A DNA stretch of 64,000 bases from an uncultured Pseudomonadota bacterium (GCA_903835655.1 CAILNT010000008.1:1-64000), one strand, 5' to 3'. Positions 25,164 through 35,821 are shown, numbered from the stretch's first letter. Notes: generated by a model not told the origin, from the sequence alone. Program-made: numbers and translations.

Positions 25164-28100
25164 ATGGCGCAGCCCCTGCCCGACTTGTTCCAGCCCTACA
25201 TGGACGTGGTGTTCCTGATCTATGGCGCCGCCTTTCTGGTCATGGGTATGGTCATCGTGGTCCAGCGCCAGCACGGCAGCCGGCTGGAGCTCGCCAATAT
25301 GCTCTGGCTGCTGGCCGGCTTCGGTTTCATCCATGGGCTGCTGGAGTGGACCGACCTTTGGCGCGTGGTGCGCGGTGACCCGCCCTGGCTGGCCGCCGGC
25401 CGGCCCTGGCTGCTGCTGCTGTCCCTGTTGTTGCTATTCGAGTTTGGCCGCCGCCTGGTGGTGGCATCCCTGCGGCAGACCCGGCAAGGCGGCCTGGTGC
25501 GGATCCTGCTGATGCCATGGATACACGCGCCGCTATTGCTGGCCATCCTGGCTGGCATGCTGGTCGCGGACAGGCCACTCCTGGCGCTCAATGTCGGTTC
25601 ACGCTACCTGCTGGGCTTCACAGGCTCCACCCTGGCCGGCATCGGTTTCTTCCTGTACTACCGGGAACATCTGGTGAAGAACGTGCCTTCCACGGGAAGC
25701 GCACGGGTGCGGGTGGCCATCTGGGTGATCGCCGTCACCCTGGTCGCCTATGGCGTGTTCGGTGGCCTGGTGGTGCCGAGGATGGACTACTTCCCCGCGT
25801 CCGTGCTCAATCAGGAAGGTTTCGTCGCTGCCCTGGGCGTGCCGGTGCAATTGCTTCGGGCACTTTGCGCGGTCCTGATCGCCGCTAGCGTCGCCACCCT
25901 GCTGGAAGTCTTCCACCTGGAACAACTCCGACAGTTGTGCGCGGCCATGGAGGATGCACAGAAGGCCTATGTGGAACTACGCAATCTGGGCAACCGGAAC
26001 CAGTTGATCCTGGACTCCGCCGCGGAAGGTATCGTCGGCACCAAGCTGGACGGCAGCGTTGCTTTCGCCAACGGTGCCGCTCTGGCCATGCTGGGCTTCA
26101 CGCAGGAGGAATTGCTGGGCCATTCCTTCCATGAACTGACCCACCACACCCGGGCCGATGGCACTTCCTATCCCGTGACGGATTGTCCAATCCACCAGGC
26201 GATGCACAGCCAGGCGATGTGCCGGGTCAACGCCGACGTTTTCTGGCGCAAGAACGGCACATCCTTCCCGGTGAACTACGCGGCCGCCCCGCTGCTGTGC
26301 GCCGGCAAGGTGGAGGGGGTGGTGGTCACCTTCGATGACCGCAGCCGCGAGGAGGAAGCGCAATCCGCCCTGCGCGTGGCCAAGGCAGCGGCGGAACTGG
26401 AGTCGCTCCAGGCGCAATCCCTGGCGAAGCTGCTGCGCTTGTCCCTGGCGGACATTCCGATGCGGGAATACCTCCAGGTCTCCCTGCGCACCTTGCTCGA
26501 CAGCGTGCCCTGGCTGGCGCTGCTGCCCAAGGGCGGCATTTTCCTGGCGACACGTTCGGGGTCGGGCGCGCACCTGGACCTGGTTGCCCAGTACCAACTC
26601 TCGCCGGAATTGCTGACGCTTTGTGCCCAGGTTCCTTTCGGCCTTTGCCTGTGCGGTCGTGCCGCCCAGGAGAAAACCACCCAGTTCGCGCATTGTGTCG
26701 ACCCCCGTCACGACATCCGATTCGCCGGCATCGCCCCCCACGGCCACTACAACGTGCCGATCATGAAGCGCGACGAGGTGCTGGGCGTCATCGTTTTCTA
26801 TCTGCCCCACGATTACCGGGAAAACGGCGGCGAGCGTCCATTCCTGGAGAAGGTGGCGGACGTGCTGAGCATGGGCATTTCCAGCCGGCGCGACCGCGAG
26901 GCCCTGAAGGACGCCAAGGAAGGGGCGGAATCGGCGGCGCGCACCAAGAGCGAATTTCTGGCCACCATGAGCCACGAGATTCGCACTCCCATGAACGGGG
27001 TCCTGGGCATGGCTCAGCTGCTGGCGGAAACCGACCTGGACGCGGAACAGCAGGATTACATCGAAACCATCACCCAGTCCGGCAACGGCCTGCTGACGGT
27101 GATCAACGACATCCTCGACTATTCCAAGATCGAGGCCGGGCGCATGACTCTGGACCCCATCGCCTTCGATCTGGAGCGCTCCATCCATGACGTGGCGCGG
27201 CTGTTGCTGCCGCGTGCCCAGGAAAAACACCTGGAACTGGTGGTGCATTACGAGCAGACCTGCCCCGCCCAGGTGGTGGGTGACGCTGGGCGCATCCGCC
27301 AGATCCTGCTCAACCTGGCCGGAAATGCCATCAAGTTCACCCATGAGGGCTATGTCCTGCTGGAAGTCCTGTGCGAGGAGATCAGCCCCGAAGGCCAGGT
27401 CAGCCTACGCCTGGCGGTGAAGGACACCGGCATCGGCCTGTCCGACGACGCCCGCAAACGCCTGTTCCAGTCCTTCAGCCAGGCGGATTCCAGCACCACC
27501 CGCAAGTACGGCGGCACCGGTCTGGGGCTCGCCATCAGCAAGCGCCTGGTCGACCTGATGGGGGGAGAGATTGGCGTCGACAGCGCCGAAGGCCAGGGCT
27601 CCGCCTTCTGGTTGAGGATCACCCTGCCGGAGGCGGAATCGGTGCGCGAACTGCCCCAGGCGAGCCTGACGGGCAGGCGGGTACTGTTGGTGGATGATCT
27701 GGAGGTGAACCTGCGCATTCTGCAGGGGCTGCTACGCCATGACGGCATGGAGGTAGCCGCCGCGGCCAGCGGCGACGAGGCCCTTGCCATGCTGCGCGCC
27801 GCAGCGGAGGCCGGCCTGCCCTACGAACTGGCCATCCTGGACTTCATGATGCCGAACATGGATGGAGAGGCCTTGATCCGGGTCATCCGCGCGGAAACAG
27901 ACCCGATGCTGGCCCAGATCCCCGCCGTCCTGTTGTCCTCTTCCGGGCAACGGGGTGACGCCAGGAGCTATTCCGAGATGGGCTTCTCCGGTTACTTGTC
28001 CAAACCGGTGCAATCCCAGGATCTGCGGCGGGTGCTGTCTTCCGTGCTGGGCATGCATGGAGGCATCGTCCGCGCCGAGGAACTGGTGACCCGGCACATG

Positions 28101-28919
28101 GTGGAAGAAGCCCTGTCCGGCCACAAGCCGGAGGTGGCGCAGTTGCAGGGCCGCATCCTCCTGGCCGAGGATGTGCCAGCCAACCAGAAAGTGGCGCAAC
28201 TGATGCTGCACCGCTTCGGCCTCAGTGCCGACGTGGCCGGCGATGGCCGGGAAACGCTGGATCTGTGGAGCCGGGGCGAATACGACCTGATCCTGATGGA
28301 CTGCCAGATGCCGGAGGTGGACGGCTACCAGGCCACCACCCTGATCCGGGCACGGGAGCCGCTGGGCCGGCATGTGCCCATTGTCGCCCTCACTGCCAAT
28401 GCACTGGCCGGAGAGCGCCAGAAATGCCTGGACTGCGGCATGGACGACTTCCTTTCCAAGCCCTTCCAGGCGCGAGAACTGGGCGAGGTTCTGGGGCGCT
28501 GGCTACAGACCAGTCCGGCCGCGGTCGTGCCGGACCCGAGTGCGGCGCAGCTGCCGCAAGCGCCAGGCCAGCCCAGCCTGGACCGCGCGCCCCTGGACCA
28601 GATGCTGGACGACTACGGCGAAGCCTTCGCCGACCTGCTCGATGTCTATCTCCAGACCACACCGGGCATCATCGCGGCGTTGATCGAGAGCATCGCCGCC
28701 AACGACCTGGCGACCGCTCGCATTCATGTTCACGGCCTAAAGTCGTCCTGCGCCAACTACGGCGCAGTGCGCCTGGCGCAGCTATGCAAGCGCATGGAAG
28801 AGGAGGCCAGGGCGGGCGAACTGGTGGATGTTCAGTGGCAACTGGCAGCCCTTTCCGATGAATACGCCAAGGTGGCGGAACTGCTGGGGCAGTACCAGGC
28901 GGAACGGCAACTCATTTGA
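25164..28919 (+). CDS. Hybrid sensor histidine kinase: 7TM-PAS-GAF-HisKA-HATPase-REC-REC-HPt
   Basis: This 1251-residue BarA-like phosphorelay protein has about seven N-terminal membrane helices (to about 250), a PAS domain (about 275-395), a GAF domain (about 420-570), and HisKA with H604 in [10 protein letters not shown]. The HATPase domain includes [10 protein letters not shown] and [10 protein letters not shown]. Two receiver domains follow ([11 protein letters not shown] and [12 protein letters not shown]), then a C-terminal HPt with [12 protein letters not shown]. All phosphotransfer residues are present. The GAF domain has CLCGR and HGHYNVP motifs that recur in the kinase at 38269-41766. 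No response regulator gene is adjacent, so its output partner is elsewhere. The start is the first ATG before the helix-rich N-terminus. Confidence 0.93.
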   Translation: MAQPLPDLFQPYMDVVFLIYGAAFLVMGMVIVVQRQHGSRLELANMLWLLAGFGFIHGLLEWTDLWRVVRGDPPWLAAGRPWLLLLSLLLLFEFGRRLVVASLRQTRQGGLVRILLMPWIHAPLLLAILAGMLVADRPLLALNVGSRYLLGFTGSTLAGIGFFLYYREHLVKNVPSTGSARVRVAIWVIAVTLVAYGVFGGLVVPRMDYFPASVLNQEGFVAALGVPVQLLRALCAVLIAASVATLLEVFHLEQLRQLCAAMEDAQKAYVELRNLGNRNQLILDSAAEGIVGTKLDGSVAFANGAALAMLGFTQEELLGHSFHELTHHTRADGTSYPVTDCPIHQAMHSQAMCRVNADVFWRKNGTSFPVNYAAAPLLCAGKVEGVVVTFDDRSREEEAQSALRVAKAAAELESLQAQSLAKLLRLSLADIPMREYLQVSLRTLLDSVPWLALLPKGGIFLATRSGSGAHLDLVAQYQLSPELLTLCAQVPFGLCLCGRAAQEKTTQFAHCVDPRHDIRFAGIAPHGHYNVPIMKRDEVLGVIVFYLPHDYRENGGERPFLEKVADVLSMGISSRRDREALKDAKEGAESAARTKSEFLATMSHEIRTPMNGVLGMAQLLAETDLDAEQQDYIETITQSGNGLLTVINDILDYSKIEAGRMTLDPIAFDLERSIHDVARLLLPRAQEKHLELVVHYEQTCPAQVVGDAGRIRQILLNLAGNAIKFTHEGYVLLEVLCEEISPEGQVSLRLAVKDTGIGLSDDARKRLFQSFSQADSSTTRKYGGTGLGLAISKRLVDLMGGEIGVDSAEGQGSAFWLRITLPEAESVRELPQASLTGRRVLLVDDLEVNLRILQGLLRHDGMEVAAAASGDEALAMLRAAAEAGLPYELAILDFMMPNMDGEALIRVIRAETDPMLAQIPAVLLSSSGQRGDARSYSEMGFSGYLSKPVQSQDLRRVLSSVLGMHGGIVRAEELVTRHMVEEALSGHKPEVAQLQGRILLAEDVPANQKVAQLMLHRFGLSADVAGDGRETLDLWSRGEYDLILMDCQMPEVDGYQATTLIRAREPLGRHVPIVALTANALAGERQKCLDCGMDDFLSKPFQARELGEVLGRWLQTSPAAVVPDPSAAQLPQAPGQPSLDRAPLDQMLDDYGEAFADLLDVYLQTTPGIIAALIESIAANDLATARIHVHGLKSSCANYGAVRLAQLCKRMEEEARAGELVDVQWQLAALSDEYAKVAELLGQYQAERQLI

Positions 28920-28932
28920 GCGCGGCTGCCGG

Positions 28933-30027
28933 CTAGGGCGACTCGTTTCGAGGGTCGCCCACGATCTCACGTAGCGCCGTGGTCAGGGCCGCACATTGCG
29001 CGTCGTTGCCGATGCTGATGCGCAGGAATTGGGCGATGCGCGCCTGGCGGAAGTGGCGCACGATGATGCTGCGGGCGCGCAGGGCGCTGGCGAGTTCGCC
29101 AGCGTCGTGGTCCGGGTGGCGGGCGAAGATGAAATTGGCGGCCGAGGGCAGGACGGCGAAGCCCAGGTCGCTCAGGTCGCGCACCAGTCGTTCGCGACTG
29201 TGGATGACTGCGGCCCGGGTGGACTCGAAATACGCGTGATCCTCCATGGCGGCCACGGCGCCGGCGATGGCCAGGCGGTCCAGCGGGTAGGAGTTGAAGC
29301 TGTTTTTGATCCGTTCCAGCGCTTCGATCAGGCTTGCATGGCCCACCGCGAAGCCGACCCGCAGGCCTGCGAGCGAGCGCGACTTGGACAGAGTCTGGAC
29401 CACCAGCAGGTTGGGATGGCGATCGACCAGGGCGATGGCGCTCATGGATTCCTGGCCGGCGAAATCGATATAGGCCTCGTCCACGACCACGGCCACGTCG
29501 GGTTTTCCGGCCAGAAGGCGTTCGATTTCCGCCAGTGGCAATAGACAACCGGTGGGGGCGTTGGGGTTGGGAAAGATGACCGCGCCGCAATCGGGCGCAT
29601 TCAGGTAGTCATCGACGTCGATCTCGAAGCGGTCATTTAGCGCCAACGTGCGCTGGGTGATGCCGTAGAGGCCACAGTAGACCGGGTAGAAACTGTAGCT
29701 GATGTCCGGGAACAGCAGCGGCCTATCGTGTTTGAGCAGGCCCTGGAAGGCGTGGCCCAGGACTTCGTCCGAGCCGTTGCCGACGAAGACCTGGCCGGGC
29801 AGGACCCGGTAGTAGCGGGCGATGGCGTTTTTCAGGCGCGCGGCTTCCGGGTCGGGATAGAGGCGCAGCCCTCCGCCGATTTCCTGGCGTATGGCTTCCA
29901 GGACGCGCGGGGAGGGCGGGTAGGGGTTCTCGTTGGTGTTGAGCTTGACGAGATCGGGCAGTCGGGGCTGCTCACCCGGCACGTAGGGGGTGAGGCTGGC
30001 GACGAGGTCGCTCCAATAAAGGCTCAT
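28933..30027 (-). CDS. hisC: Histidinol-phosphate aminotransferase
   Basis: A 364-residue fold-type I PLP enzyme that converts imidazole-acetol phosphate and glutamate to histidinol phosphate. It has [11 protein letters not shown] near the N-terminus, [19 protein letters not shown], the Asp-containing [12 protein letters not shown] and the PLP lysine in [14 protein letters not shown]. The C-terminal RISIGN motif binds the substrate phosphate. The gene is divergent from hisB with 126 bases between. In most betaproteobacterial relatives of this cluster hisC points the same way as hisB, so its opposite orientation suggests a local inversion. Confidence 0.93.
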   Translation of the reverse strand: MSLYWSDLVASLTPYVPGEQPRLPDLVKLNTNENPYPPSPRVLEAIRQEIGGGLRLYPDPEAARLKNAIARYYRVLPGQVFVGNGSDEVLGHAFQGLLKHDRPLLFPDISYSFYPVYCGLYGITQRTLALNDRFEIDVDDYLNAPDCGAVIFPNPNAPTGCLLPLAEIERLLAGKPDVAVVVDEAYIDFAGQESMSAIALVDRHPNLLVVQTLSKSRSLAGLRVGFAVGHASLIEALERIKNSFNSYPLDRLAIAGAVAAMEDHAYFESTRAAVIHSRERLVRDLSDLGFAVLPSAANFIFARHPDHDAGELASALRARSIIVRHFRQARIAQFLRISIGNDAQCAALTTALREIVGDPRNESP

Positions 30028-30153
30028 GGCGGTCGCGGAGTGAAGGCAGAAATCAGGGGCGCTGGCGTATGGGGCTGGAACCCGAAAGCGGCCGTGATGG
30101 TATCATGCGTCCAGCCTCTCCCCTGTCCAGCCTGTCTTACCCCAAGAATCCCG

Positions 30154-30741
30154 ATGCGGCAAGCCGAACTCTCTCGCAACACCCTGGAAACCCGGATTCG
30201 CGTCCAGATCGACCTCGATGGCACGGGCCAGGGCATATTCAAGACCGGACTTCCCTTCCTGGAGCACATGCTCGACCAGGTCGCCCGCCACGGCTTGATC
30301 GACCTCGACATCGAGGCCCATGGGGATCTGCACATCGATGCACATCACACCGCCGAGGACATCGGCATCACCTTGGGCCAGGCGTTCGCCCAGGCGCTGG
30401 GCGACAAGAAAGGCATCCGCCGCTATGGTCATGCCTATGTGCCGCTGGACGAGGCGCTGTCGCGCGTGGTGATCGACCTGTCCGGGCGTCCCGGCCTGGA
30501 ATTCCACGTGGACTTCACCCGCGCGCGCATCGGCGACTTCGATGTCGATCTGTTCCGCGAGTTTTTCCAGGGTTTCGTCAACCATGCCGGCCTCACCTTG
30601 CACGTCGACAACCTGCGCGGCGTCAACGCCCACCACCAGGCCGAGACGGTCTTCAAGGCCTTCGGCCGGGCGCTGCGCATGGCGCTGGAATTCGATCCGC
30701 GCATGGGCGATCTCCTGCCTTCGACCAAGGGCGCCCTGTGA
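30154..30741 (+). CDS. hisB: Imidazoleglycerol-phosphate dehydratase
   Basis: A 195-residue monofunctional HisB, step six of histidine synthesis. The two metal-binding His motifs are present as [17 protein letters not shown] and [17 protein letters not shown], with FLEHMLDQ near the N-terminus. There is no fused histidinol-phosphatase domain, as is usual outside Enterobacteria. ATG 30154 is chosen because the protein aligns with the family from [14 protein letters not shown]; the long upstream open frame is a shadow of hisC. The stop overlaps the GTG of hisH in a GTGA pattern. Confidence 0.95.
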   Translation: MRQAELSRNTLETRIRVQIDLDGTGQGIFKTGLPFLEHMLDQVARHGLIDLDIEAHGDLHIDAHHTAEDIGITLGQAFAQALGDKKGIRRYGHAYVPLDEALSRVVIDLSGRPGLEFHVDFTRARIGDFDVDLFREFFQGFVNHAGLTLHVDNLRGVNAHHQAETVFKAFGRALRMALEFDPRMGDLLPSTKGAL

Positions 30742-31409
30742 AGCCTGCCCTGAGCCCTGTCGAAGGGCCTGATGTCGCCATCATCGATTACGGCATGGGC
30801 AATCTGCTGTCTGTGTCCAAGGCCTTCGAGCATGTGGCGCCCGAGAAAAAAATCGTCGTGACCTCGGACCCGGCCGTGATCTCGGCGGCTGCCCGCGTGG
30901 TGTTCCCGGGGGTCGGCGCCATGCCCGACTGCATGCACGAATTGAACCGGCGCGACCTTCTGGACGCGGTGAAACAGGCCGCCGTGAGCAAGCCGTTTCT
31001 GGGCATCTGCCTGGGGATGCAGGCGCTGTTCGCGCATAGCGAGGAGGGCGACTGCGCCGGCCTGGGGTTGTTACCAGGCAAGGTGCGCCTGTTTCAGGCG
31101 GCGGCGATGAAGGATGAGAACGGACAGAAATTGAAGGTGCCGCACATTGGCTGGAACCGGGTACATCAAGCGGTGAAGCACCCGCTTTGGGCCGGGATCG
31201 AGGACAGCGCGCGCTTCTATTTCGTACACAGCTATTATGCCGACCCGGCAGTGCAAGACGTAGTGGCAGGACTTACGTATTATCCCTTCCAATTCGCTTG
31301 CGCGGTGGCCAGGGACAATCTGTTCGCCGTGCAGTTTCACCCGGAAAAGAGCCAGGCCGCCGGTCTGGCGCTCCTCGCCAACTTTGTCACCTGGGACGGT
31401 TCAAGGTAA
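30738..31409 (+). CDS. hisH: Imidazole glycerol phosphate synthase, glutaminase subunit
   Basis: A 223-residue class I glutamine amidotransferase that feeds ammonia to HisF. The nucleophile lies in [10 protein letters not shown] and the His/Glu pair in [19 protein letters not shown] marks the normal family N-terminus. Here it is preceded by an extra segment, [14 protein letters not shown], encoded from a GTG start that overlaps the hisB stop. The first part of that segment (about 30746-30769) is a copy of the dispersed CTTCGACAGG-type repeat, so the repeat has become coding sequence. No ATG lies between the repeat and IDYGMG, so the GTG start and read-through of the repeat look obligatory. 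Confidence 0.93.
   Translation: MKPALSPVEGPDVAIIDYGMGNLLSVSKAFEHVAPEKKIVVTSDPAVISAAARVVFPGVGAMPDCMHELNRRDLLDAVKQAAVSKPFLGICLGMQALFAHSEEGDCAGLGLLPGKVRLFQAAAMKDENGQKLKVPHIGWNRVHQAVKHPLWAGIEDSARFYFVHSYYADPAVQDVVAGLTYYPFQFACAVARDNLFAVQFHPEKSQAAGLALLANFVTWDGSR
30746..30769. repeat. dRS3-like dispersed repeat inside the hisH N-terminus
   Basis: The bases TGCCCTGAGCCCTGTCGAAG and the next few are the inverse complement type of the repeat at 24411-24434. It is translated as ALSPVEG at the start of HisH. It lies exactly at the hisB/hisH junction, leaving the overlapping stop/start intact. Confidence 0.55.
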
Positions 31410-31414
31410 CAGCC

Positions 31415-32161
31415 ATGCTCATCATCCCCGCGATCGATCTCAAGGACGGCCACTGCGTTCGCCTGAAACAAGGTGAAATGGACAGTGCCACGGTGTTTTC
31501 CGTCAACCCGGCCGAAATGGCGCAAAAGTGGCTGGCCAGCGGCGCCCGACGCTTGCATCTGGTCGATCTCAACGGCGCTTTTGCCGGGAAGCCGGTCAAC
31601 GAGGCGGCCATCAAGGCCATTACCGATCTGTTGGGCGACGAGATTCCGGTGCAACTGGGCGGTGGCATACGCGACCTGGACACCATCGAACGCTATCTCG
31701 ACGATGGCATCCGCTACGTCATCATCGGCAGCGCCGCGGTGAAGAATCCCGGCTTCCTGCATGACGCCTGCACCGCCTTCCCCGGCCGCATCATCGTCGG
31801 CTTGGACGCCAAGGAGGGCAAGGTGGCGGTCGAAGGCTGGTCGAAGGTGACCAAACATGATGTCATCGACCTGGCTCGGCGTTTCGAGGATTACGGCGTG
31901 GAATCGGTCGTCTACACCGACATCGGCCGCGATGGCATGCTCTCCGGCGTCAACATCGAGGCCACCGTGCGCCTGGCGCAGGCCTTGAGCATACCGGTGA
32001 TCGCCAGCGGCGGCGTCACCAACCTGGACGACGTGCGCAGCCTCTGTGCCGTGGCCCACGAGGGCATCATGGGTGCGATCACCGGCCGCGCGATCTACGA
32101 GGGCACCCTGGATTTCGCCGCCGCGCAGACACTGGCGGACGAACTGTGCCGAATGAAATGA
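31415..32161 (+). CDS. hisA: Phosphoribosylformimino-AICAR phosphate isomerase
   Basis: A 248-residue (beta/alpha)8 barrel that isomerises ProFAR to PRFAR. It begins [20 protein letters not shown] with the catalytic Asp in AIDLKDG. It has the phosphate-binding [12 protein letters not shown] and [12 protein letters not shown] loops and the second catalytic Asp in [12 protein letters not shown]. The gene starts five bases after hisH. Length and motifs are typical. Confidence 0.96.
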   Translation: MLIIPAIDLKDGHCVRLKQGEMDSATVFSVNPAEMAQKWLASGARRLHLVDLNGAFAGKPVNEAAIKAITDLLGDEIPVQLGGGIRDLDTIERYLDDGIRYVIIGSAAVKNPGFLHDACTAFPGRIIVGLDAKEGKVAVEGWSKVTKHDVIDLARRFEDYGVESVVYTDIGRDGMLSGVNIEATVRLAQALSIPVIASGGVTNLDDVRSLCAVAHEGIMGAITGRAIYEGTLDFAAAQTLADELCRMK

Positions 32162-32183
32162 TTCGATACTCGACACGCTGCTC

Positions 32184-32954
32184 ATGAGCCTGGCCAAGCG
32201 CATCATTCCCTGCCTCGACGTGACCGCGGGCCGCGTGGTGAAGGGAGTCAATTTCGTCAATCTGCGTGATGCGGGCGATCCCGTGGAAATCGCGCGCCGC
32301 TACGACGAGCAGGGCGCGGACGAACTGACCTTCCTCGATATCACCGCCACCTCCGACAATCGCGATTTGATCCTGCACATCATCGAGGCGGTTGCGGCCC
32401 AGGTGTTCATACCCCTGACGGTGGGCGGCGGCGTGCGCGCGGTCGATGATGTGCGCCGGCTGTTGCATGCGGGCGCGGACAAAGTGGGAATCAACACCGC
32501 CGCCGTGTTCAACCCGCAACTGGTTCAGGACTGTTCCGATCGATTCGGCTCGCAGTGCATCGTGGTGGCGATCGACGCCAAGCAGACCGTCTGGGGTGAA
32601 CATCCGAAATGGGAAATCTTCACCCATGGCGGGCGCAAGTCCACCGGCCTGGATGCCGTGGAATGGGCGCGGAGGATGCAGGGTCTGGGCGCGGGTGAGA
32701 TCCTGCTGACCAGCATGGATAGAGACGGCGCCAAGATCGGTTTCGACCTCAATCTGACGCGGGCGATCGCGGATGCGCTGGACATCCCGGTCATCGCCAG
32801 CGGCGGGGTCGGCACTCTGCAACATTTGGTCGATGGCGTGAAGCAGGGCGGGGCCGATGCCGTGCTCGCCGCGAGCATCTTCCATTTCGGGGAATACAGC
32901 GTCGAGCAGGCCAAGAAATACATGCGGGAACAGGGGATCGAGGTGCGACTGTGA
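32184..32954 (+). CDS. hisF: Imidazole glycerol phosphate synthase, cyclase subunit
   Basis: A 256-residue barrel that joins ammonia from HisH to PRFAR to form imidazole glycerol phosphate and AICAR. It has [20 protein letters not shown] with the catalytic Asp, [16 protein letters not shown], and [15 protein letters not shown] with the second Asp. The stop overlaps the GTG start of hisI. It lies 22 bases after hisA in the same operon. Confidence 0.97.
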   Translation: MSLAKRIIPCLDVTAGRVVKGVNFVNLRDAGDPVEIARRYDEQGADELTFLDITATSDNRDLILHIIEAVAAQVFIPLTVGGGVRAVDDVRRLLHAGADKVGINTAAVFNPQLVQDCSDRFGSQCIVVAIDAKQTVWGEHPKWEIFTHGGRKSTGLDAVEWARRMQGLGAGEILLTSMDRDGAKIGFDLNLTRAIADALDIPVIASGGVGTLQHLVDGVKQGGADAVLAASIFHFGEYSVEQAKKYMREQGIEVRL

Positions 32955-33343
32955 GCAATGAAAGCTGGTTGAACAAGGTCAACTGGTCCGAGGAAGGTCT
33001 GGTGCCGGCGATCGCACAGGATGCGGAAAGCGGCGACGTCCTGATGGTCGCCTGGATGAATCGGGAAGCCCTGAAGCAGACGGCGGAACTGGGCGAGGCG
33101 GTGTACTGGTCGCGCTCGCGCCGCAAGCTCTGGCACAAGGGCGAGGAGTCGGGTCATACTCAGAAGGTCAGGGAAATCCGCCTCGATTGCGACGAAGACG
33201 TGGTCTTGCTCAAGATCGAGCAGGTAGGTGGCATCGCCTGCCATACGGGACGGCGTAGTTGTTTCTTCCAGAAGTTGGAGCAGGGCAAGTGGCAGGCGGT
33301 CGAGCCGGTACTGAAAGACCCGCACGAGATCTACCGGAAATGA
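32951..33343 (+). CDS. hisI: Phosphoribosyl-AMP cyclohydrolase
   Basis: A 130-residue zinc enzyme that opens the adenine ring of PR-AMP, step three of histidine synthesis. It has [33 protein letters not shown], the [11 protein letters not shown] block and [10 protein letters not shown]; the cysteines in DCD, ACHTG and RSCF supply zinc ligands. It starts with GTG overlapping the hisF stop (GTGA). HisE is a separate gene here, as in most betaproteobacteria. Confidence 0.95.
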   Translation: MSNESWLNKVNWSEEGLVPAIAQDAESGDVLMVAWMNREALKQTAELGEAVYWSRSRRKLWHKGEESGHTQKVREIRLDCDEDVVLLKIEQVGGIACHTGRRSCFFQKLEQGKWQAVEPVLKDPHEIYRK

Positions 33344-33684
33344 TGCACTCGTCCGATATCCTGGGCCGATTGGCGGAAACCCTGGAAGCCCGCAAGGCGG
33401 CCGATCCGCAGTCTTCCTACGTGGCCAGGCTCTATTCCAAGGGTCTCGACGCCATCCTGAAGAAGGTGGCGGAAGAGGCCGCGGAGACGATCATGGCGGC
33501 CAAGGACGGTGTGCGTGAAAAAATCGTCTATGAAACCGCCGACCTGTGGTTCCATACCCTGGTTCTGCTGGCACAGCAGGACATCCATCCCGACGAGATC
33601 CTGAACGAACTGGCCCGGCGCGAAGGGTTGTCGGGTTTGGTGGAAAAGGCCGGTCGAGACAACCCTGGCAAGGAAAACGCATGA
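33340..33684 (+). CDS. hisE: Phosphoribosyl-ATP pyrophosphatase
   Basis: A 114-residue MazG-like enzyme that removes pyrophosphate from PR-ATP, step two of the pathway. It has [35 protein letters not shown] and the metal-binding [11 protein letters not shown] followed by [16 protein letters not shown] 33340 overlaps the hisI stop in an ATGA, with a second ATG immediately after, so either could serve. The stop overlaps the next gene. Confidence 0.95.
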   Translation: MMHSSDILGRLAETLEARKAADPQSSYVARLYSKGLDAILKKVAEEAAETIMAAKDGVREKIVYETADLWFHTLVLLAQQDIHPDEILNELARREGLSGLVEKAGRDNPGKENA

Positions 33685-34019
33685 GCGTAGACTGTCTCTT
33701 CTGCAAGATCGTCGCTGGCGAAATTCCCAGCAAAAAGGTGTATGAAGACGCTGAGGTCTGCGCCTTTTATGACATACACCCGGCCGCACCGGTGCACTTC
33801 TTGATCGTCCCCAAGGAACACATCGCTTCGCTGGCGGATGCGCATGCCCACCACGAGATGTTGCTAGGCCGCATCTTGCTGCTCGCCCCGGTCCTGGCGA
33901 AGGAGCTGGGGCTGGGCAGCGGTTTTCGCACCATCATCAATACCGGCCGTGGCGGCGGCCAGGAAGTGATGCATCTGCATGTCCACATCATCGGCGGCCG
34001 CGCACCGCGACCGATGTAG
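33681..34019 (+). CDS. hinT: HIT-family nucleotide-binding protein (HinT-like)
   Basis: A 112-residue histidine-triad protein with [19 protein letters not shown] at the start and [10 protein letters not shown] at the end, the latter being the HIT active site. Such proteins hydrolyse purine phosphoramidates. It overlaps the hisE stop by four bases and sits between the his genes and tatABC, a position kept in many betaproteobacteria. No link to histidine synthesis is known beyond the operon. Confidence 0.93.
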   Translation: MSVDCLFCKIVAGEIPSKKVYEDAEVCAFYDIHPAAPVHFLIVPKEHIASLADAHAHHEMLLGRILLLAPVLAKELGLGSGFRTIINTGRGGGQEVMHLHVHIIGGRAPRPM

Positions 34020-34070
34020 TCCCACGTTCGACGGCGTGTCCCCTACCAATTCCTTCAGGAGAGAGTAAAA

Positions 34071-34295
34071 ATGGGTTCCTTCAGCATCTGGCACTGGATG
34101 ATCGTTCTGGTCATCGTTCTCTTGGTCTTCGGCACCAAGAAGTTGCGCAATATCGGCGGCGACCTGGGGGGCGCGGTCAAGAACTTCAAGGATGCGATGG
34201 CGGAAGAGAAAAACAAACCCACCGAGTTGCCGCGCCAGGGCGAGACCCACGGCACGACCATCGAGGGTGAGGTGAAGGAGAAGCAGCAGTCGTGA
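34071..34295 (+). CDS. tatA: Sec-independent translocase protein TatA
   Basis: A 74-residue single-span membrane protein: an N-terminal helix [17 protein letters not shown], the hinge [21 protein letters not shown] and a charged tail. It forms the pore-like assemblies of the twin-arginine pathway that exports folded proteins. GGAGAG lies just upstream. The hydrogenase small subunit at the right end of the window carries a Tat signal and is a likely client. Confidence 0.95.
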   Translation: MGSFSIWHWMIVLVIVLLVFGTKKLRNIGGDLGGAVKNFKDAMAEEKNKPTELPRQGETHGTTIEGEVKEKQQS

Positions 34296-34339
34296 GCCGC
34301 AACCACCCCACACCCCTCACGCCTCGCCCCTGACGCCCC

Positions 34340-34774
34340 ATGTTCGACATCGCTTTTTCCGAACTCATGTTGATCGGCGTGGTCGCCCTGGTGGTGATCG
34401 GGCCCGAGCGCCTGCCCAAGGTGGCGCGCACCGCCGGCCAATGGCTGGGGCGGCTCAATCGCTATGCGACCCAGGTCAAGCAGGAAATCGACCGCGACAT
34501 CAAGCTGGAAGAACTACGCAAGATGCAGCAGGACGTCAAGGATACGGCGCAGCGCTATGAAATCCAGGCCGGCGAGACCCTGCAACGGGTCGAGGAGACG
34601 GTGACGCAGGAAACCGCTGGCATCAGCCGCGCGATGGAAGCCATGAGCGGCGTGTCAACAGAGGCGGCCGCCGTGGCCGTGCCACCCGTCGCGCCAACCA
34701 TGCCCACAGTGCCCACTGCCCCAGACGCCGCGCTGCCACCCGCGGCGCCCGAACATCCGGAGCGGACGGTTTGA
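34340..34774 (+). CDS. tatB: Sec-independent translocase protein TatB
   Basis: A 144-residue protein that with TatC receives Tat signal peptides. The N-terminal MFDIAFSELMLIGVVALVVIG with its conserved Glu, then GPERLPKVARTAGQWLGRL and a long amphipathic helix, are typical. The C-terminal 40 residues are Ala/Pro/Val-rich low complexity, as in other TatB tails. It lies 44 bases after tatA. Confidence 0.94.
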   Translation: MFDIAFSELMLIGVVALVVIGPERLPKVARTAGQWLGRLNRYATQVKQEIDRDIKLEELRKMQQDVKDTAQRYEIQAGETLQRVEETVTQETAGISRAMEAMSGVSTEAAAVAVPPVAPTMPTVPTAPDAALPPAAPEHPERTV

Positions 34775-34781
34775 GAACATC

Positions 34782-35594
34782 ATGATCGGCTCGGAGAGTT
34801 TCATCTCGCACCTGATCGAGTTGCGCGACCGCCTGTTGCGCGCGGTGATCGCCTGGGTCGTCCTGTTTGTCTGCCTGTTTCCCTTCGCCAACCGGCTCTA
34901 CAGCGTCCTGGCCCAGCCCTTGCTAGCGAAACTGCCCAAGGGCGGGCAGATGATCGCCACGGACGTGGTCACGCCCTTCTTCGTGCCGGTGAAAGTGGCC
35001 ATGATGACCGCCTTTCTGGGGGCCTTACCCTTCATTCTCTATCAGATCTGGGCTTTCATCGCCCCAGGACTGTACGCACACGAGCGGAAGTTCATCGTGC
35101 CTATGGTAGTCGCCAGCCTGTTGTTGTTCGTCTGTGGCATGTCTTTCGCCTACTTCCTGGTGTTCCCCGTGGTCTTCGGTTTCATCATCGGCATCGCCCC
35201 CGTCGGCGTGGCCGTGATGACCGATATCAACAAATATCTGGATTTCGTCATCACCATGTTCCTGGCCTTCGGCATCACCTTCCAGGTGCCCATCGTGGTG
35301 GTGACGCTGGCTTATACCGGCCTGGTCGAGATTCGCCAGCTCAGGGAGGCGCGGCCTTATGTCATCGTCGGGGCCTTCGTGATCGGCGCCGTGTTCACTC
35401 CGCCGGACGTGGTCTCGCAGAGCATGCTCGCCTTGCCCCTGTGGCTGCTCTTCGAACTGGGCGTGGTCGTTGCCGCCTGGATGTTGCGCAACAAGGCCAA
35501 GGCCGAGGTCGAGCCGTCCTACGAGCCGATGTCCCTCTCGGACATGGATCAGGAGTTCGATCGGGTCGAGGAAGAACAGAAGAAGCTGTCCTGA
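34782..35594 (+). CDS. tatC: Sec-independent translocase protein TatC
   Basis: A 270-residue six-span membrane protein and the core Tat receptor. It begins ESFISHLIELRDRLLRAVIA and has the PFFVPVKVAMMTAF and YQIWAFIAPGLYAHERKF loops that contact the twin arginines, with the conserved Glu in AHERKF. The C-terminal tail SLSDMDQEFDRVEEEQKKLS is acidic and cytoplasmic. It starts seven bases after tatB and is the last gene before a terminator. Confidence 0.96.
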   Translation: MIGSESFISHLIELRDRLLRAVIAWVVLFVCLFPFANRLYSVLAQPLLAKLPKGGQMIATDVVTPFFVPVKVAMMTAFLGALPFILYQIWAFIAPGLYAHERKFIVPMVVASLLLFVCGMSFAYFLVFPVVFGFIIGIAPVGVAVMTDINKYLDFVITMFLAFGITFQVPIVVVTLAYTGLVEIRQLREARPYVIVGAFVIGAVFTPPDVVSQSMLALPLWLLFELGVVVAAWMLRNKAKAEVEPSYEPMSLSDMDQEFDRVEEEQKKLS

Positions 35595-35621
35595 CGACCC
35601 TATTTGGTGCAAACGAAAGCG

Positions 35622-35652
35622 AAAACGCTCCTGCTTGGGGCGTTTTTTATTT
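35622..35652 (+). terminator. Rho-independent terminator after tatC
   Basis: Arms AAAACGC (35622-35628) and GCGTTTT (35640-35646) pair around an 11-base loop, followed by a T-rich run to about 35652. It lies 27 bases past the tatC stop and probably ends the his-tat transcript. Confidence 0.7.
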
Positions 35653-35807
35653 TCCGGAGAGGGCGCACGCCCCGTCAAGTGGCTTTGTTGCGACTGTGGG
35701 CCGTCCCGGACTTCGCTAGACATTCACAACGATATCAGTGAGTTGGCTCTGTTTTCATGGGGCGTACTAGGGTCGGCGACTTTCTGGTGCGCGACGCCCT
35801 AAATTAA

Positions 35808-35821
35808 GGCATGACTCTTGC
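35808..35821 (+). promoter_or_regulatory. Sigma-54 (-24/-12) promoter of the ammonium transporter
   Basis: GGCATGACTCTTGC has GG and GC separated by exactly ten bases, the invariant geometry of sigma-54 promoters (consensus TGGCAC-N5-TTGC), with TTGC matched fully and GGCA in the -24 box. Transcription would begin near 35833, before the AGGAG at 35842-35846. NtrC-dependent control of ammonium transporters by nitrogen limitation is well known, which supports the call. No NtrC site was identified. Confidence 0.6.

Noticed and set aside
24840-25334. A minus-strand gene reading VLVESNFVIVGAAPDDEIIR
   Set aside because: Half of the frame is antisense to the kinase gene, there is no proper start, and no family could be recognised.
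30028-30153. A promoter for hisB with TATCAT near 30100
   Set aside because: The only -35 candidate is 19 bases away and weak, so it was not listed as a feature.
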